DNA from: GCA-2697345 sp002697345
Lineage (GTDB): Bacteria > Pseudomonadota > Alphaproteobacteria > Rhodobacterales > Rhodobacteraceae
Direction of reading: 5' to 3'
Assembly: GCA_943787605.1 (NCBI GenBank)
Contig: CALSNB010000003.1
Location: 124,001-188,000, forward strand
Length of the DNA stretch: 64,000 nt
Positions 26,334-35,827 of this stretch are shown here, one piece after another (position 1 is the stretch's first letter; each line of letters starts with the position of its first letter). The position numbers were made by a program, and so were the translations under genes. A model generated the notes under the pieces. That model was not told the origin of the DNA, searched no databases, and saw only the letters and a program-made list of their open reading frames with translations.

Positions 26334-26495
26334 AATTCAAACTTACTATACTAAGTAGAAATCTAAAAGTGCACAAAACACTTGCCAAATCTGTTTTTTG
26401 GCCTTTTGCTAACATACGGGTTCATTTTGTTTACGCCGCATCAACAAAACACGGACTCTAAATAATCTTTAGGTATCGCGGCAGGATGATTTTTA

Positions 26496-27866
26496 ATGGT
26501 TACGTTTCTTCTAAACGGGGAAGTCGTAAATGCAGAAGTAAAATCTTCGGACACTCTGTTAAATTTTTTACGCGAAGTCAAAGGGCTTACCGGAACAAAA
26601 GAGGGATGCAACGAAGGTGATTGCGGGGCCTGTTCAGTAATAGTGACTGATGAGACCGGCATAGCAAAAACGACTAACTCTTGCATTGCTTTAATGCCAC
26701 AAATACATGGAAAAGCCGTGAGGACTGTTGAGGGAATAAGTGGTCCAGATGGTTCGCTACATCCCATTCAAAAGTCGATGGTAAAAAACCATGGTTCTCA
26801 ATGCGGGTTTTGTACTCCGGGGTTTATAAGCACGCTGGTCGCTGCTCATAAGAATGGTGATTCTGACATCGAAAACCAATTAGCTGGAAACCTCTGCAGA
26901 TGTACTGGCTATGGCCCTATTATCCATTCAGCTAAAGAGAATTTGAATGAATCAGTTCCTGTGTGGATGAATGAAAATCTAGACCGATTAAAAGATATAA
27001 CCTCCCCTAACAACTTACCTCAATCACTGGAGGATCTAGCAACATTATATAAGAATAACCCAGAAGCAACGTTAGTGGCCGGTGCAACAGATTTAAGTTT
27101 AGACATAACAAAGAAATTAAAAAGTTTCAAAAATATGATTTTCTTAGGGGGATGTGAACAGTTAAAACACATTGAGATCACCACAGAAACAATACAAATT
27201 GGAGCAGCGTGCACCATCGCAGAATTAATTGTCAATTTGCGCTCTACATTCCCAAGCTTTACCGACATGCTTTTAAGATACGGAGCAGTCCAAATTAGGA
27301 ATTCAGCCACGATTGGTGGCAATATAGCAAATGGATCTCCCGTAGGGGATGGTCCTCCCGCTTTAATAGCTCTTGGAGCCATCCTCAAGTTAAGGCATGC
27401 AGAAGCCATTAGGATGCTACCGATTGAAGATTTTTTTATAGACTACGGCGTTCAAGATCTAAATCCTGGAGAGTTTATCGAATCTATTATAATTCCTAAG
27501 GAAGTAGATATTCTAAAGTGCTACAAAGTGTCCAAACGTTTTGATCAAGATATTTCAGCTATTTGTGGTTGCTTTAAATTAACTGTGTTTGAAAACACTA
27601 TAACAGAATGCCGAATTGCATATGGCGGAATGGCGGGGACACCAAAAAGAGCCTTTAAGACAGAAAAGAAGCTAATAGGATCGCAATGGAGCTATAAGAC
27701 CTTTGAAACCGCTAAAAGTGAGATCTCGAGAGACTTCTTACCTATAAGTGATCTCAGGGCCTCTTCAAACTACCGCCTAAAGGTAGCACAAAACCTACTA
27801 ACCCGTCTCTTTTACGAAATGACTGATGCAAATATAGATTCGAGAGGGGTACTGCCGTGTCCATAG
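26496..27866 (+). CDS. xdhA: Xanthine dehydrogenase small subunit (FeS/FAD)
   Basis: This 456-residue subunit of the molybdenum hydroxylase that converts hypoxanthine and xanthine to urate carries both [2Fe-2S] clusters and FAD. The first cluster is bound by Cys38, 43, 46 and 63 (CNEGDCGACS...C) and the second by Cys103, 106, 134 and 136 (CGFCTPG, CRCTG). The FAD domain follows from about 175 with ATIGGNIANGSPVGDGPP. The stop overlaps the xdhB start by 10 bases. It is the first gene of a seven-gene rightward run that also encodes a purine-type ABC importer. Confidence 0.95.
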   Translation: MVTFLLNGEVVNAEVKSSDTLLNFLREVKGLTGTKEGCNEGDCGACSVIVTDETGIAKTTNSCIALMPQIHGKAVRTVEGISGPDGSLHPIQKSMVKNHGSQCGFCTPGFISTLVAAHKNGDSDIENQLAGNLCRCTGYGPIIHSAKENLNESVPVWMNENLDRLKDITSPNNLPQSLEDLATLYKNNPEATLVAGATDLSLDITKKLKSFKNMIFLGGCEQLKHIEITTETIQIGAACTIAELIVNLRSTFPSFTDMLLRYGAVQIRNSATIGGNIANGSPVGDGPPALIALGAILKLRHAEAIRMLPIEDFFIDYGVQDLNPGEFIESIIIPKEVDILKCYKVSKRFDQDISAICGCFKLTVFENTITECRIAYGGMAGTPKRAFKTEKKLIGSQWSYKTFETAKSEISRDFLPISDLRASSNYRLKVAQNLLTRLFYEMTDANIDSRGVLPCP

Positions 27867-28312
27867 GTAAAAACATACCCCACGATTCAGGTGAACTTCA
27901 TGTTACTGGCAGAGCCTTGTTTACCGATGACATTAGTCTTTCGCATGACTCACTGCATCTGGCGTTTGGTCTCTCTTCTATTGCTAAGGGTTCAATTGTA
28001 GAATTAGATTTATCAAAAGTGGTAGAATCGGACGGCGTAATCACAGTAATATCTGCCAAAGATCTTCTATTCACTAGCGATACATCGCCATCGGCCAATG
28101 ATGAGCCATTACTTTCAGACGGGACAATTCATTTTCTTGGTCAACCAATTTTCTTGGTTATTGCAAGCAGTCACATAAATGCAAGGAAAGCGTGTCGACT
28201 AGCCAGAGTAAATTACAAAGAAGAAAAACCGGTGTTAACTATCGAAGACGCTATTGAACTCAAAATCAATGATAGCAGACGGCGAGTGTCACTACATAAA
28301 GGGAACACCTGA
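27857..28312 (+). CDS. xdhB: Xanthine dehydrogenase large subunit, N-terminal fragment (frameshifted)
   Basis: This frame encodes the first 136 or so residues of the molybdopterin-binding subunit (SIGKNIPHDSGELHVTGRALFTDDI..., VLTIEDAIELK) and then runs off into 15 unrelated residues and a stop. The normal continuation (SMIADGECHYIKGTPESAI...) is found at once in the +1 frame, from about 28266. One extra A in the AAAA run at 28262-28265 explains the break. The two fragments together give about 780 residues, the usual XdhB length. The break may be a true mutation, a sequencing error or, less likely, programmed slippage. Confidence 0.88.
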   Translation: MSIGKNIPHDSGELHVTGRALFTDDISLSHDSLHLAFGLSSIAKGSIVELDLSKVVESDGVITVISAKDLLFTSDTSPSANDEPLLSDGTIHFLGQPIFLVIASSHINARKACRLARVNYKEEKPVLTIEDAIELKINDSRRRVSLHKGNT

Positions 28313-30164
28313 AAGTGCTATAAATGCAGCACCAATCAAATTAACGGATAGTTTCTACATAGGAGGTCAAGAGCATTTTTACCTCGAAGGACAGGTAGCA
28401 ATAGCCGCACCGCAAGAAGACGGAGGGTTAGTTATCTATTCGTCAACTCAGCACCCAACGGAAATTCAGCATAAAGTAGCAGAAGCTACAGGCTTAAAAA
28501 TGCACGAAGTACGAGTTGAAGTAAGAAGAATGGGTGGGGCTTTTGGTGGAAAAGAATCCCAAGGTAACGCACTGGCAATCGCCTGCGCAATAGCCGCAAA
28601 AGCTACCAAGAAAACCTGCAAAATGCGTTATGATCGTGATGATGATATCATTATAACTGGCAAACGTCACGACTTTCGAATTGACTACGATGTAGGCTTT
28701 AATGAAGACGGGAAAATCCTTGGAATTAAATTTAAACACTATGTTAGATGTGGTTGGTCACAAGATTTATCTTTACCGGTAGCAGATAGAGCAATGCTTC
28801 ATTCTGACAATGCTTATAACTTAGAGGATGTATCTATTACATCGCATAGATTAAAAACCAACACACAATCAAATACCGCTTTTAGAGGGTTTGGAGGCCC
28901 ACAGGGAATTATAGGTATAGAAAGGGCAATTGATCATATCGCATCTCACTTGAACCTGGACCCCATCGAAGTAAGAACTATTAATTTTTACAGGTCAGGT
29001 ACATTATTAAAGGGCAATTTACAGAAGCCACAAACCACTCCTTACGGTATGCCCGTTGTCGACTCTATATCAACAGAAATCACGGAAACTTTACTTAAGA
29101 CAGCAAATTATAAGTCAAGATTAGAAGCTATTAAGGCTTGGAATAAAGATAACTCAATTATAAAAAAGGGAATTGCCCTGAGTCCGGTAAAATTTGGAAT
29201 TTCATTTACTCTAACCCATCTAAACCAAGCAGGTGCAATAGTTAATGTCTATACAGATGGATCTGTATATTTAAATCATGGTGGCACAGAAATGGGGCAA
29301 GGCCTTTTTATAAAGGTTGCGCAGATTGCTGCAGAAACTTTCGGTATAGGGATTGATAGGATAAAAATTTCTGCAACAGACACTGCTAAAGTCCCAAATA
29401 CATCTGCTACAGCTGCATCTTCTGGTGCTGACCTTAATGGTATGGCAACAAAAATAGCATGTAGAAAAATAGTTAACAGGATTAGAAAAGTTTTATCAAA
29501 AGAAAATAAAATATCCGAAGATCAAATTATCTTTGAAAATGGGAATATTCTAATTGGAACTAAATTAATAAGCTTCACGGAGGGTGTTTTAATAGCTTAT
29601 CAAAACAGAGTGTCCTTAAGTTCCACGGGATATTATGCTACCCCAGAACTGTTTTGGGACCGAAAGACTGGGGTAGGTCGACCATTTTTCTACTTTTCCT
29701 ATGGAGCAGCAATCACAGAGGTTGCAGTCGACACCCTTACAGGCGAAACAAATTTTTTACGGGCAGACATACTACATGACTGTGGTCGATCACTTAATCC
29801 AGCTATAGATTTAGGTCAAATTGAAGGAGGATACATTCAGGGATTAGGTTGGCTGACAACTGAAGAGCTTGTCTGGGATAAAAGCGGAACACTGAAAACT
29901 TTTGCACCCTCTACCTACAAAATTCCTTGTGCGTCAGACCGCCCGAAAGTACTTAATATTGAGTTATGGGACGCACCAAATAGGTTAGATACGGTATATA
30001 ATTCCAAAGCGGTAGGTGAACCTCCACTAATATTAGGAATCTCTGCCTGGCTTGCTATTTCAAATGCCATTTCGCAATGCGGAACACAATACCCTCACCT
30101 TAACACTCCAGCAACTCCAGAAGAAATTCTAAAAGCAATTGACAGGGCAAGAAATGGCGTTTGA
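28254..30164 (+). CDS. xdhB: Xanthine dehydrogenase large subunit, main C-terminal fragment (frameshifted)
   Basis: This frame holds about 632 residues of the molybdenum-cofactor subunit. Visible motifs are GGQEHFYLEGQ, SSTQHPTEIQHKVA, MGGAFGGKESQ, the TAFRGFGGPQG arginine loop, GGTEMGQGL, and the catalytic glutamate in KAVGEPPLILG. All active-site residues are on this side of the break. The frame opens at a TTG at 28254, but no independent ribosome site is evident, so the fragment is probably not made alone. It should be read as one gene with the preceding fragment (27857-30164). The stop overlaps the xdhC start. Confidence 0.88.
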   Translation: MNSKSMIADGECHYIKGTPESAINAAPIKLTDSFYIGGQEHFYLEGQVAIAAPQEDGGLVIYSSTQHPTEIQHKVAEATGLKMHEVRVEVRRMGGAFGGKESQGNALAIACAIAAKATKKTCKMRYDRDDDIIITGKRHDFRIDYDVGFNEDGKILGIKFKHYVRCGWSQDLSLPVADRAMLHSDNAYNLEDVSITSHRLKTNTQSNTAFRGFGGPQGIIGIERAIDHIASHLNLDPIEVRTINFYRSGTLLKGNLQKPQTTPYGMPVVDSISTEITETLLKTANYKSRLEAIKAWNKDNSIIKKGIALSPVKFGISFTLTHLNQAGAIVNVYTDGSVYLNHGGTEMGQGLFIKVAQIAAETFGIGIDRIKISATDTAKVPNTSATAASSGADLNGMATKIACRKIVNRIRKVLSKENKISEDQIIFENGNILIGTKLISFTEGVLIAYQNRVSLSSTGYYATPELFWDRKTGVGRPFFYFSYGAAITEVAVDTLTGETNFLRADILHDCGRSLNPAIDLGQIEGGYIQGLGWLTTEELVWDKSGTLKTFAPSTYKIPCASDRPKVLNIELWDAPNRLDTVYNSKAVGEPPLILGISAWLAISNAISQCGTQYPHLNTPATPEEILKAIDRARNGV

Positions 30165-31092
30165 TTTGAAAATACTTCGAGAGAAAGTACTTCTTCACGG
30201 TAGTGTCTGTCGTACGGTAATAGTTGAAACAAAAGGCTCTGTCCCCAGGGAAACCGGAACAGAAATGCTTATTTGGGAAGGTGGCCAGCAAGGCACCATC
30301 GGAGGGGGAGCTTTGGAGTTCCAAGCAACTAAAAAGAGTTTCGATGGAGAATACTTAAAAACAGTGCCTCTTGGTCCAAATTTAGGACAGTGCTGTGGAG
30401 GTAGCGTGACAATAGTAAATGAAATTTTTAACCTCGACCGTTTAGATCGAATGAACTCTAAAAAGTTTTTTTCTAGACAAGTTGCAGGTTCAAACAAAAA
30501 ACCTCCTTCTATCTTGAAATTAGAAAATAACATAAATAACAAGTCAGGTGAAAAGGAAAGGTGCTTACTTTCTAAAGGATGGTTAATCGAGTCAGTAAAG
30601 ACAAATAAGATCCCTATTTGGATATATGGAGCTGGCCATGTTGGACAAGCTTTGATTTATATACTTTCACAGCTACCAGAATTTGATTTAACTTGGCTAG
30701 ATACTAGTAAAGAAAGGTTTCCTAAAAATATACCCCACAATGTGAAAGTTTTATACTCTCATGAACTTCCCTCTCTAACAGAATACGCACCAGAAAGCTG
30801 TCAACATTTGATACTAACATACTCTCACGCGCTTGACTTAGATCTATGCCATAGGCTCTTAGGTAGCTCCTTTGATAGTATTGGACTCATAGGTTCTAAA
30901 ACAAAGTGGGCGAGATTCCAAAAACGGCTTACTGAACTTGGGCACTCTTTAGATAACATTCAGAAAATATCATGTCCTATCGGTAATCCTTTATTAGGAA
31001 AACAGCCTCAGGCAATAGCTATTAGTGTCGCCCAAGAGCTCTTATTAAATCAAAATGCCGAAAAACTAGGAAAGACTGTCAAAAATGAGTAG
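30154..31092 (+). CDS. xdhC: Xanthine dehydrogenase accessory protein XdhC
   Basis: XdhC binds the molybdenum cofactor, helps in its sulfuration and inserts it into XdhB. The 312-residue protein has the CRTVIVETKGSVPRETG segment near the N-terminus, GTIGGGALEFQA, CCGGSVTIV with the conserved cysteine pair, and a C-terminal Rossmann domain with IYGAGHVGQAL. A TTG at 30139 is an earlier alternative; ATG 30154, overlapping the xdhB stop by 11 bases, gives the usual N-terminus. Its stop overlaps the next gene by 8 bases, joining the enzyme genes to the transporter genes. Confidence 0.92.
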   Translation: MAFDLKILREKVLLHGSVCRTVIVETKGSVPRETGTEMLIWEGGQQGTIGGGALEFQATKKSFDGEYLKTVPLGPNLGQCCGGSVTIVNEIFNLDRLDRMNSKKFFSRQVAGSNKKPPSILKLENNINNKSGEKERCLLSKGWLIESVKTNKIPIWIYGAGHVGQALIYILSQLPEFDLTWLDTSKERFPKNIPHNVKVLYSHELPSLTEYAPESCQHLILTYSHALDLDLCHRLLGSSFDSIGLIGSKTKWARFQKRLTELGHSLDNIQKISCPIGNPLLGKQPQAIAISVAQELLLNQNAEKLGKTVKNE

Positions 31093-32608
31093 CTCCTCTC
31101 TCTTAGAAATACATGGCATTACAAAGTCATATCCAGGTGTAATAGCTAATGAGGATGTCAAATTTACAATAAAAACTGGCGAAATACATGCATTACTTGG
31201 TGAGAATGGGGCTGGGAAATCAACTTTAGTTAAAACAATATATGGATTAGTAAAGCCAGATAAAGGTTTGATGAAACTTAACGGAAATCTTTACTCACCA
31301 AACGAACCACGAGATGCTAGGTCTTGTGGAGTAGCCATGGTCTTTCAACACTTTTCTTTATTTAACGCACTATCAGTCGCAGAGAATATAGCACTTGGAA
31401 TGGAATCTCCTCCAAGTATGGACCATCTATCCAATAAGATTGAAACCGTTTCAATTGAATATGGTTTGCCAATAAACCCAGAGAAAATGGTTGGGAATCT
31501 TTCTGCCGGGGAACAGCAAAGGGTAGAAATAATAAGATGCTTATTACAAAATCCTAAACTTTTAATAATGGATGAACCAACATCAGTTCTCACACCAAAT
31601 GAAATAAAAACTCTCTTCAATACTCTTAAAAAATTAAAAAGCGAGGGAACATCAATTTTATATATATCTCATAAATTAGAAGACATTCGATCCATCTGCG
31701 ATACAGCAACAATTTTGCGTGGTGGTAAAAATGTTGGAACGTGTGATCCAAAAAAAGAAAATGTAAGAAACATTGCCGAAATGATGATAGGAGACACAAT
31801 AAAAATACCGAAAAAAAAATCAACAATAAGTAAATTGGTTGCACTAGAAGTAGATTGTCTGAATTGGGTTCCCAATGATTCTTCGAAAAAAAAATTAAAG
31901 AATATTAGTTTCAAGTTACTTAAAGGTGAAATACTAGGGATCGGTGGGGTTGCTGGTAATGGGCAAGACGAACTGACGGAAATTCTTTCTGGTGAGGTCT
32001 TAAGTAATAAAAATACAATTAGACTTTTTGATAAACCAATTGGGGACATTGGAATAAACAAAAGGCGCCTGCTGGGTTTACTAACTGCACCTGAGGAACG
32101 GTTAGGACACGCAGCAATACCGGATATGGACTTGATAGAAAATACTAATCTTACAGCACATACCCGGGAAAATTTTGTGAAAAAAAGTGGGATAATCGAC
32201 TGGAAAAAAACTCAAGAATTTGCGCAAAATATAATAAAAGAATTTGATGTTCGAACTCCGAACGCAAAAGTTGCTGCAGGATCTTTATCTGGTGGAAATT
32301 TACAAAAATTCGTAATTGGACGTGAAGTTCTCCAAAAGCCTCTAGTATTTATAGTTAATCAACCAACTTGGGGTGTTGACGCAGCAGCGGCCAGCTCGAT
32401 AAGACAAGCTATTCTTGATCTTGCATCTACGGGTTCTGCAGTTATCATTATCAGTCAGGATTTAGATGAATTACTCGAATTAACTGATAATTTTATGGCT
32501 ATTAATAGTGGAGAAATGTCACAAAAGATAAATACTCAAGGGTTAACTGTAGATGAAATCGGCTTAATGATAGGCGGAACAGGTGCTTACTGGAAACGGC
32601 ATGATTAG
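31085..32608 (+). CDS. BMP-type nucleoside/purine ABC importer, ATP-binding protein
   Basis: This 507-residue double-ATPase is of the sugar/nucleoside (CUT2-like) type. The first cassette is complete: Walker A GENGAGKST at 39-47, signature LSAGEQQR, Walker B LLIMDEPTS. The second is degenerate (GGVAGNGQDELT in place of Walker A, LSGGNLQKFVIGRE signature, and FIVNQPTWGVD where DEP is expected), as is usual in this family. It overlaps xdhC by 8 bases and the next permease gene by 8 bases, a repeated spacing that implies translational coupling. By context it likely powers uptake of purine bases or nucleosides for the xanthine dehydrogenase. Confidence 0.93.
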   Translation: MSSSSLLEIHGITKSYPGVIANEDVKFTIKTGEIHALLGENGAGKSTLVKTIYGLVKPDKGLMKLNGNLYSPNEPRDARSCGVAMVFQHFSLFNALSVAENIALGMESPPSMDHLSNKIETVSIEYGLPINPEKMVGNLSAGEQQRVEIIRCLLQNPKLLIMDEPTSVLTPNEIKTLFNTLKKLKSEGTSILYISHKLEDIRSICDTATILRGGKNVGTCDPKKENVRNIAEMMIGDTIKIPKKKSTISKLVALEVDCLNWVPNDSSKKKLKNISFKLLKGEILGIGGVAGNGQDELTEILSGEVLSNKNTIRLFDKPIGDIGINKRRLLGLLTAPEERLGHAAIPDMDLIENTNLTAHTRENFVKKSGIIDWKKTQEFAQNIIKEFDVRTPNAKVAAGSLSGGNLQKFVIGREVLQKPLVFIVNQPTWGVDAAAASSIRQAILDLASTGSAVIIISQDLDELLELTDNFMAINSGEMSQKINTQGLTVDEIGLMIGGTGAYWKRHD

Positions 32609-33686
32609 ATTAGAAAAGAGACCACAACCCTCTAAGAAATGGACATCGATAACACCATTTCTTGCAGTTTTGGCAACTATGTTTGTAGGTGGAATTATGT
32701 TTTGGGCTCTTGGACAAGATCCTATTGAAGCAATAAGAATTATATTTTGGGATCCACTCTTTAATCCTCAGTTTGCCAGTTATGCAAGGCCTCAAATATT
32801 AGTTAAAGCTGGACCTTTAGTCCTTATAGCACTTGGTCTATCTCTTGGTTTTAGAGCTAATATATGGAACATCGGCGCAGAGGGTCAATATATAATTGGT
32901 GCTATATGTGGTGCTGGCGTGGGATTAGCTTTTTACCCAAGCGAAGGGTGGTTTATTTTTCCACTAATGGTAATTGCTGGAGCGCTTGGTGGATTTTTAT
33001 GGGCGATGATCCCTGCAATATTAAAAATAAAATTTAATACAAACGAAATACTAGTTTCCTTGATGTTGGTATATGTCGCCGAAAAAATATTAGTAAGTGT
33101 TTCCCTTGGTTTAATGCGAAATCCAGAAGGCGGCGGGTTCCCGGGATCACGAAACCTCCAGTATTATAAAGCAGCTTCAAACCCAGAACTCATTTCTGGT
33201 ACAGGGATGCATTGGGGGGTCCTAGTAGCAATAGCTCTGACCTGTCTAACTTATATAATGTTAACAAAACATACGCTTGGTTTTCAAATAAAAACTAGTG
33301 GTAAATCTTATAAAGCGGCTCGTTTTTCAGGAACAAACCCTTCGTTCATAATAGCTATATGTTTGGGCGTCTCAGGAGCATTAGCTGGTTTAGCAGGTCT
33401 ATTCGAAGTCTCAGGCCCATCAGGGCAGATCAGTATCGACTTTAATGTAGGGTACGGTTTCACAGCAATTATCGTAGCATTTCTGGGAAGGTTAAATCCG
33501 TTTGGAATTCTTCTAGCAGGTTTATTAATGGCTTTAACATATATTGGGGGAGAACTTGCACAATTCATGTTGGGTCTTCCTGCGGCCGCAATTCAGGCAT
33601 TTCAAGGGATGTTACTATTCTTCTTACTTGCAGGAGATATTTTAACAAACTATCGACCTAAGTTTACTTATAAAAAGAGGTTATAA
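32601..33686 (+). CDS. BMP-type ABC importer permease 1
   Basis: This 361-residue inner-membrane permease of the branched-chain/ribose-type family (YufP-like) has about ten hydrophobic segments. Typical motifs are NIWNIGAEGQYIIGAI, KIKFNTNEILVSLMLVY and NPFGILLAGLLMALTYIGG. A GTG at 32583 is an earlier possible start; ATG 32601 overlaps the ATPase stop by 8 bases and gives MIRLEKRPQPSKKW, a usual cytoplasmic beginning, so it is preferred. It pairs with the next permease to make the channel. Confidence 0.92.
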   Translation: MIRLEKRPQPSKKWTSITPFLAVLATMFVGGIMFWALGQDPIEAIRIIFWDPLFNPQFASYARPQILVKAGPLVLIALGLSLGFRANIWNIGAEGQYIIGAICGAGVGLAFYPSEGWFIFPLMVIAGALGGFLWAMIPAILKIKFNTNEILVSLMLVYVAEKILVSVSLGLMRNPEGGGFPGSRNLQYYKAASNPELISGTGMHWGVLVAIALTCLTYIMLTKHTLGFQIKTSGKSYKAARFSGTNPSFIIAICLGVSGALAGLAGLFEVSGPSGQISIDFNVGYGFTAIIVAFLGRLNPFGILLAGLLMALTYIGGELAQFMLGLPAAAIQAFQGMLLFFLLAGDILTNYRPKFTYKKRL

Positions 33687-34618
33687 TGGATTTTTCTTCT
33701 CTAAGCCCAGTTGCGCTTTTGGCAAGCTTAATGGTAGCGGCCACTCCAATTATGTTAGCAGCAATTGGTGAGCTAGTTGTAGAAAAGTCAGGGGTTTTGA
33801 ATCTTGGCGTAGAAGGTATGATGATAGTTGGAGCTGTGTGTGGTTTTATAACCGCTGTTGAAACAGGATCTGCATGGTTTGGATTGTTAGGTGCTGTTTT
33901 AGGTGGGATATTAATCTCAAGTATTTTTGCTTTCCTCACGCAAATTTTATTGGCCAATCAAGTCGCATCAGGTCTAGCTTTAACATTATTTGGCTTAGGT
34001 GTCTCGGCGATGATTGGCAATGGCTATACAGGTATTAAACCCCCAGGGTTTAATACTGTGCACATACCCCTGTTAAGTGATCTTCCATTTATAGGGCCAG
34101 CCATTCTTAGTCATGACCCAATTGTTTATATAGGAATATTACTGGTCATCTTAGTTTGGTATTTCTTAAATAAAACAAAAAATGGATTAGTCCTTAGGGC
34201 AGTTGGTGAAAATCATGATGCCGCACATGCACTTGGTTATAAAGTAATATGGATTCGTTTTTCTGCTATCCTGTTTGGTGGGATGTGTGCTGGATTGGGA
34301 GGTGCTTATTTGTCACTTGTGAGGGTGCCTCAGTGGACTGAGGGTATGACAGCTGGTGCAGGCTGGATTGCTCTTGCCATTGTTGTTTTTGCTAGCTGGA
34401 AACCCTATCGACTTATATTAGGAGCTTATTTATTTGGTGGTGTAACCATTATGCAGCTTAATTTACAGGCTCTTGGAGTAGAAATTGGAATAGCCTATTT
34501 GTCGATGGCGCCATATCTGGTAACAATTATAGTACTAGTTATGATCTCATCGAATCATTTGCGTTCTTCTGCGAATGCTCCTGGCTCTTTGGGACGTATT
34601 TTTCACGCCTCACAATGA
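33686..34618 (+). CDS. BMP-type ABC importer permease 2
   Basis: This 310-residue second permease (YufQ-like) has about eight to ten membrane segments. The conserved KSGVLNLGVEGMMIVGAVCGF motif sits near residue 33, and ENHDAAHALGYKVIWIRFSAILFGGMCAGLGGAYLSL in the middle is the cytoplasmic EAA-like loop. Its ATG shares one base with the stop of permease 1 (TAATG). It is followed after 31 bases by the substrate-binding protein gene. Its membership of the same importer is certain from order and spacing. Confidence 0.93.
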   Translation: MDFSSLSPVALLASLMVAATPIMLAAIGELVVEKSGVLNLGVEGMMIVGAVCGFITAVETGSAWFGLLGAVLGGILISSIFAFLTQILLANQVASGLALTLFGLGVSAMIGNGYTGIKPPGFNTVHIPLLSDLPFIGPAILSHDPIVYIGILLVILVWYFLNKTKNGLVLRAVGENHDAAHALGYKVIWIRFSAILFGGMCAGLGGAYLSLVRVPQWTEGMTAGAGWIALAIVVFASWKPYRLILGAYLFGGVTIMQLNLQALGVEIGIAYLSMAPYLVTIIVLVMISSNHLRSSANAPGSLGRIFHASQ

Positions 34619-34649
34619 GGTAATGCTAAAACGTAAAAAGGAAACATGT

Positions 34650-35726
34650 ATGAAACTTTTAAAATCTATTTTACTCGGCGGTGCTCTATTAATGAGTGCC
34701 ACATTTACTGCGAATGCCGCTGATCCAATAAAAGTTGGATTTGTCTATGTAGGCCCCACAAATGATGGTGGCTGGACTCAAGCACATGATAAAGGTCGTC
34801 TCGCTCTAGAAGCGGCACTTGGTGATAAAGTGGAAACAGTCTACGTAGAAAATGTAGCAGAAGGCCCAGACTCAGAACGGGTAATGACCCAAATGGCCCT
34901 CAGTGGTGCTGATCTAATTTTTACTACTTCTTTTGGGTATATGGACCCAACACTAAATGTAGCAGCAAAGTTTCCCAACGTAAAATTTGAGCATGCTACT
35001 GGGTACAAAACATCTGATAATATGAGTAATTACTCCGCACGCTTTTATGAAGGTAGAGCAATTCAAGGTCACATTGCCGGTAGTATGACTAAGTCTAATA
35101 TAATTGGATATATTGCTTCAGTGCCAATTCCTGAAGTGGTCAGAGGTATTAACTCAGCCTATATCCACGCAAAGAAAGTCAACCCAAATGTTGAGTTTAA
35201 AATTATCTGGCTCTTTACGTGGATGGACCCTGCAAAGGAATCTGATGCAGCAAAAACCTTAATAGAACAGGGCGCAGACGTAATACTCCAACACACAGAT
35301 TCGACAGCTCCTCTAGCAGCCATGCAAGCTGCTGGAAATGTAATAGGCTTTGGACAAGCGTCTGATATGACCGAATATGGCCCTTCGCCAAGAGTTTCTT
35401 CAATCATTGATGATTGGGCTCCTTATTATATAGAGCGGACAAAAGCTGTAATGGACGGCACTTGGAAAAGTCAGGCTGTTTGGCACGGGATTTCAACTGG
35501 TATGGTTGGCATAGGGGAAATCACAGATGCTGTTCCAGAAAAAGTTCGTGCAGAAGCCATAGCACTTCAGGAATCTATTGTGTCCGGTGCATATCATGCA
35601 TTTACTGGTCCTTTAAACAAGCAAGATGGTAGCGCCTGGTTAGCATCTGGTGAAACTGCTGATGATGGCACACTAGCTGGAATGAAATTTTATGTTGAAG
35701 GAATAAAAGGCAAGGTTCCAAACTAA
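34650..35726 (+). CDS. BMP family ABC transporter substrate-binding protein
   Basis: This 358-residue periplasmic binding protein is of the basic membrane protein/PnrA type, whose characterised members bind purine nucleosides. The frame is open from 34575, but ATG 34650 has an AAAGGAAA ribosome site and starts a clean signal peptide MKLLKSILLGGALLMSATFTANA, cleaved before ADP. There is no lipobox cysteine, so it is a soluble periplasmic protein. The DGGWTQAHDKGR and SFGYMDPTLNVAAKFPNVKFEHATGY segments are typical. It is the last gene before a strong terminator. Its purine specificity is inferred from family and from xdhABC upstream. Confidence 0.93.
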   Translation: MKLLKSILLGGALLMSATFTANAADPIKVGFVYVGPTNDGGWTQAHDKGRLALEAALGDKVETVYVENVAEGPDSERVMTQMALSGADLIFTTSFGYMDPTLNVAAKFPNVKFEHATGYKTSDNMSNYSARFYEGRAIQGHIAGSMTKSNIIGYIASVPIPEVVRGINSAYIHAKKVNPNVEFKIIWLFTWMDPAKESDAAKTLIEQGADVILQHTDSTAPLAAMQAAGNVIGFGQASDMTEYGPSPRVSSIIDDWAPYYIERTKAVMDGTWKSQAVWHGISTGMVGIGEITDAVPEKVRAEAIALQESIVSGAYHAFTGPLNKQDGSAWLASGETADDGTLAGMKFYVEGIKGKVPN

Positions 35727-35746
35727 TCATTCAAGCTTAAGATTTG

Positions 35747-35772
35747 AGCCCGGGTAACTCCCGGGCTTTTTT
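35747..35772 (+). terminator. Intrinsic terminator of the xdh-importer run
   Basis: An 8-base-pair GC-rich stem AGCCCGGG/CCCGGGCT with a TAACT loop is followed by TTTTT. It lies 20 bases after the binding-protein stop and is the clearest rho-independent terminator in the window. It closes a transcript that could begin before xdhA. Confidence 0.93.
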
Positions 35773-35827
35773 ATTTCTGGCTCACTAAATACTTTCAATC
35801 TTATTCTAAAATGCGTATCGTAAGTTT

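Noticed and set aside
26425..26449. TTTTGTT...AACAAAA inverted repeat between dnaE and xdhA
   Set aside because: Seven A/T-rich pairs with an 11-base loop are expected by chance in this base composition.
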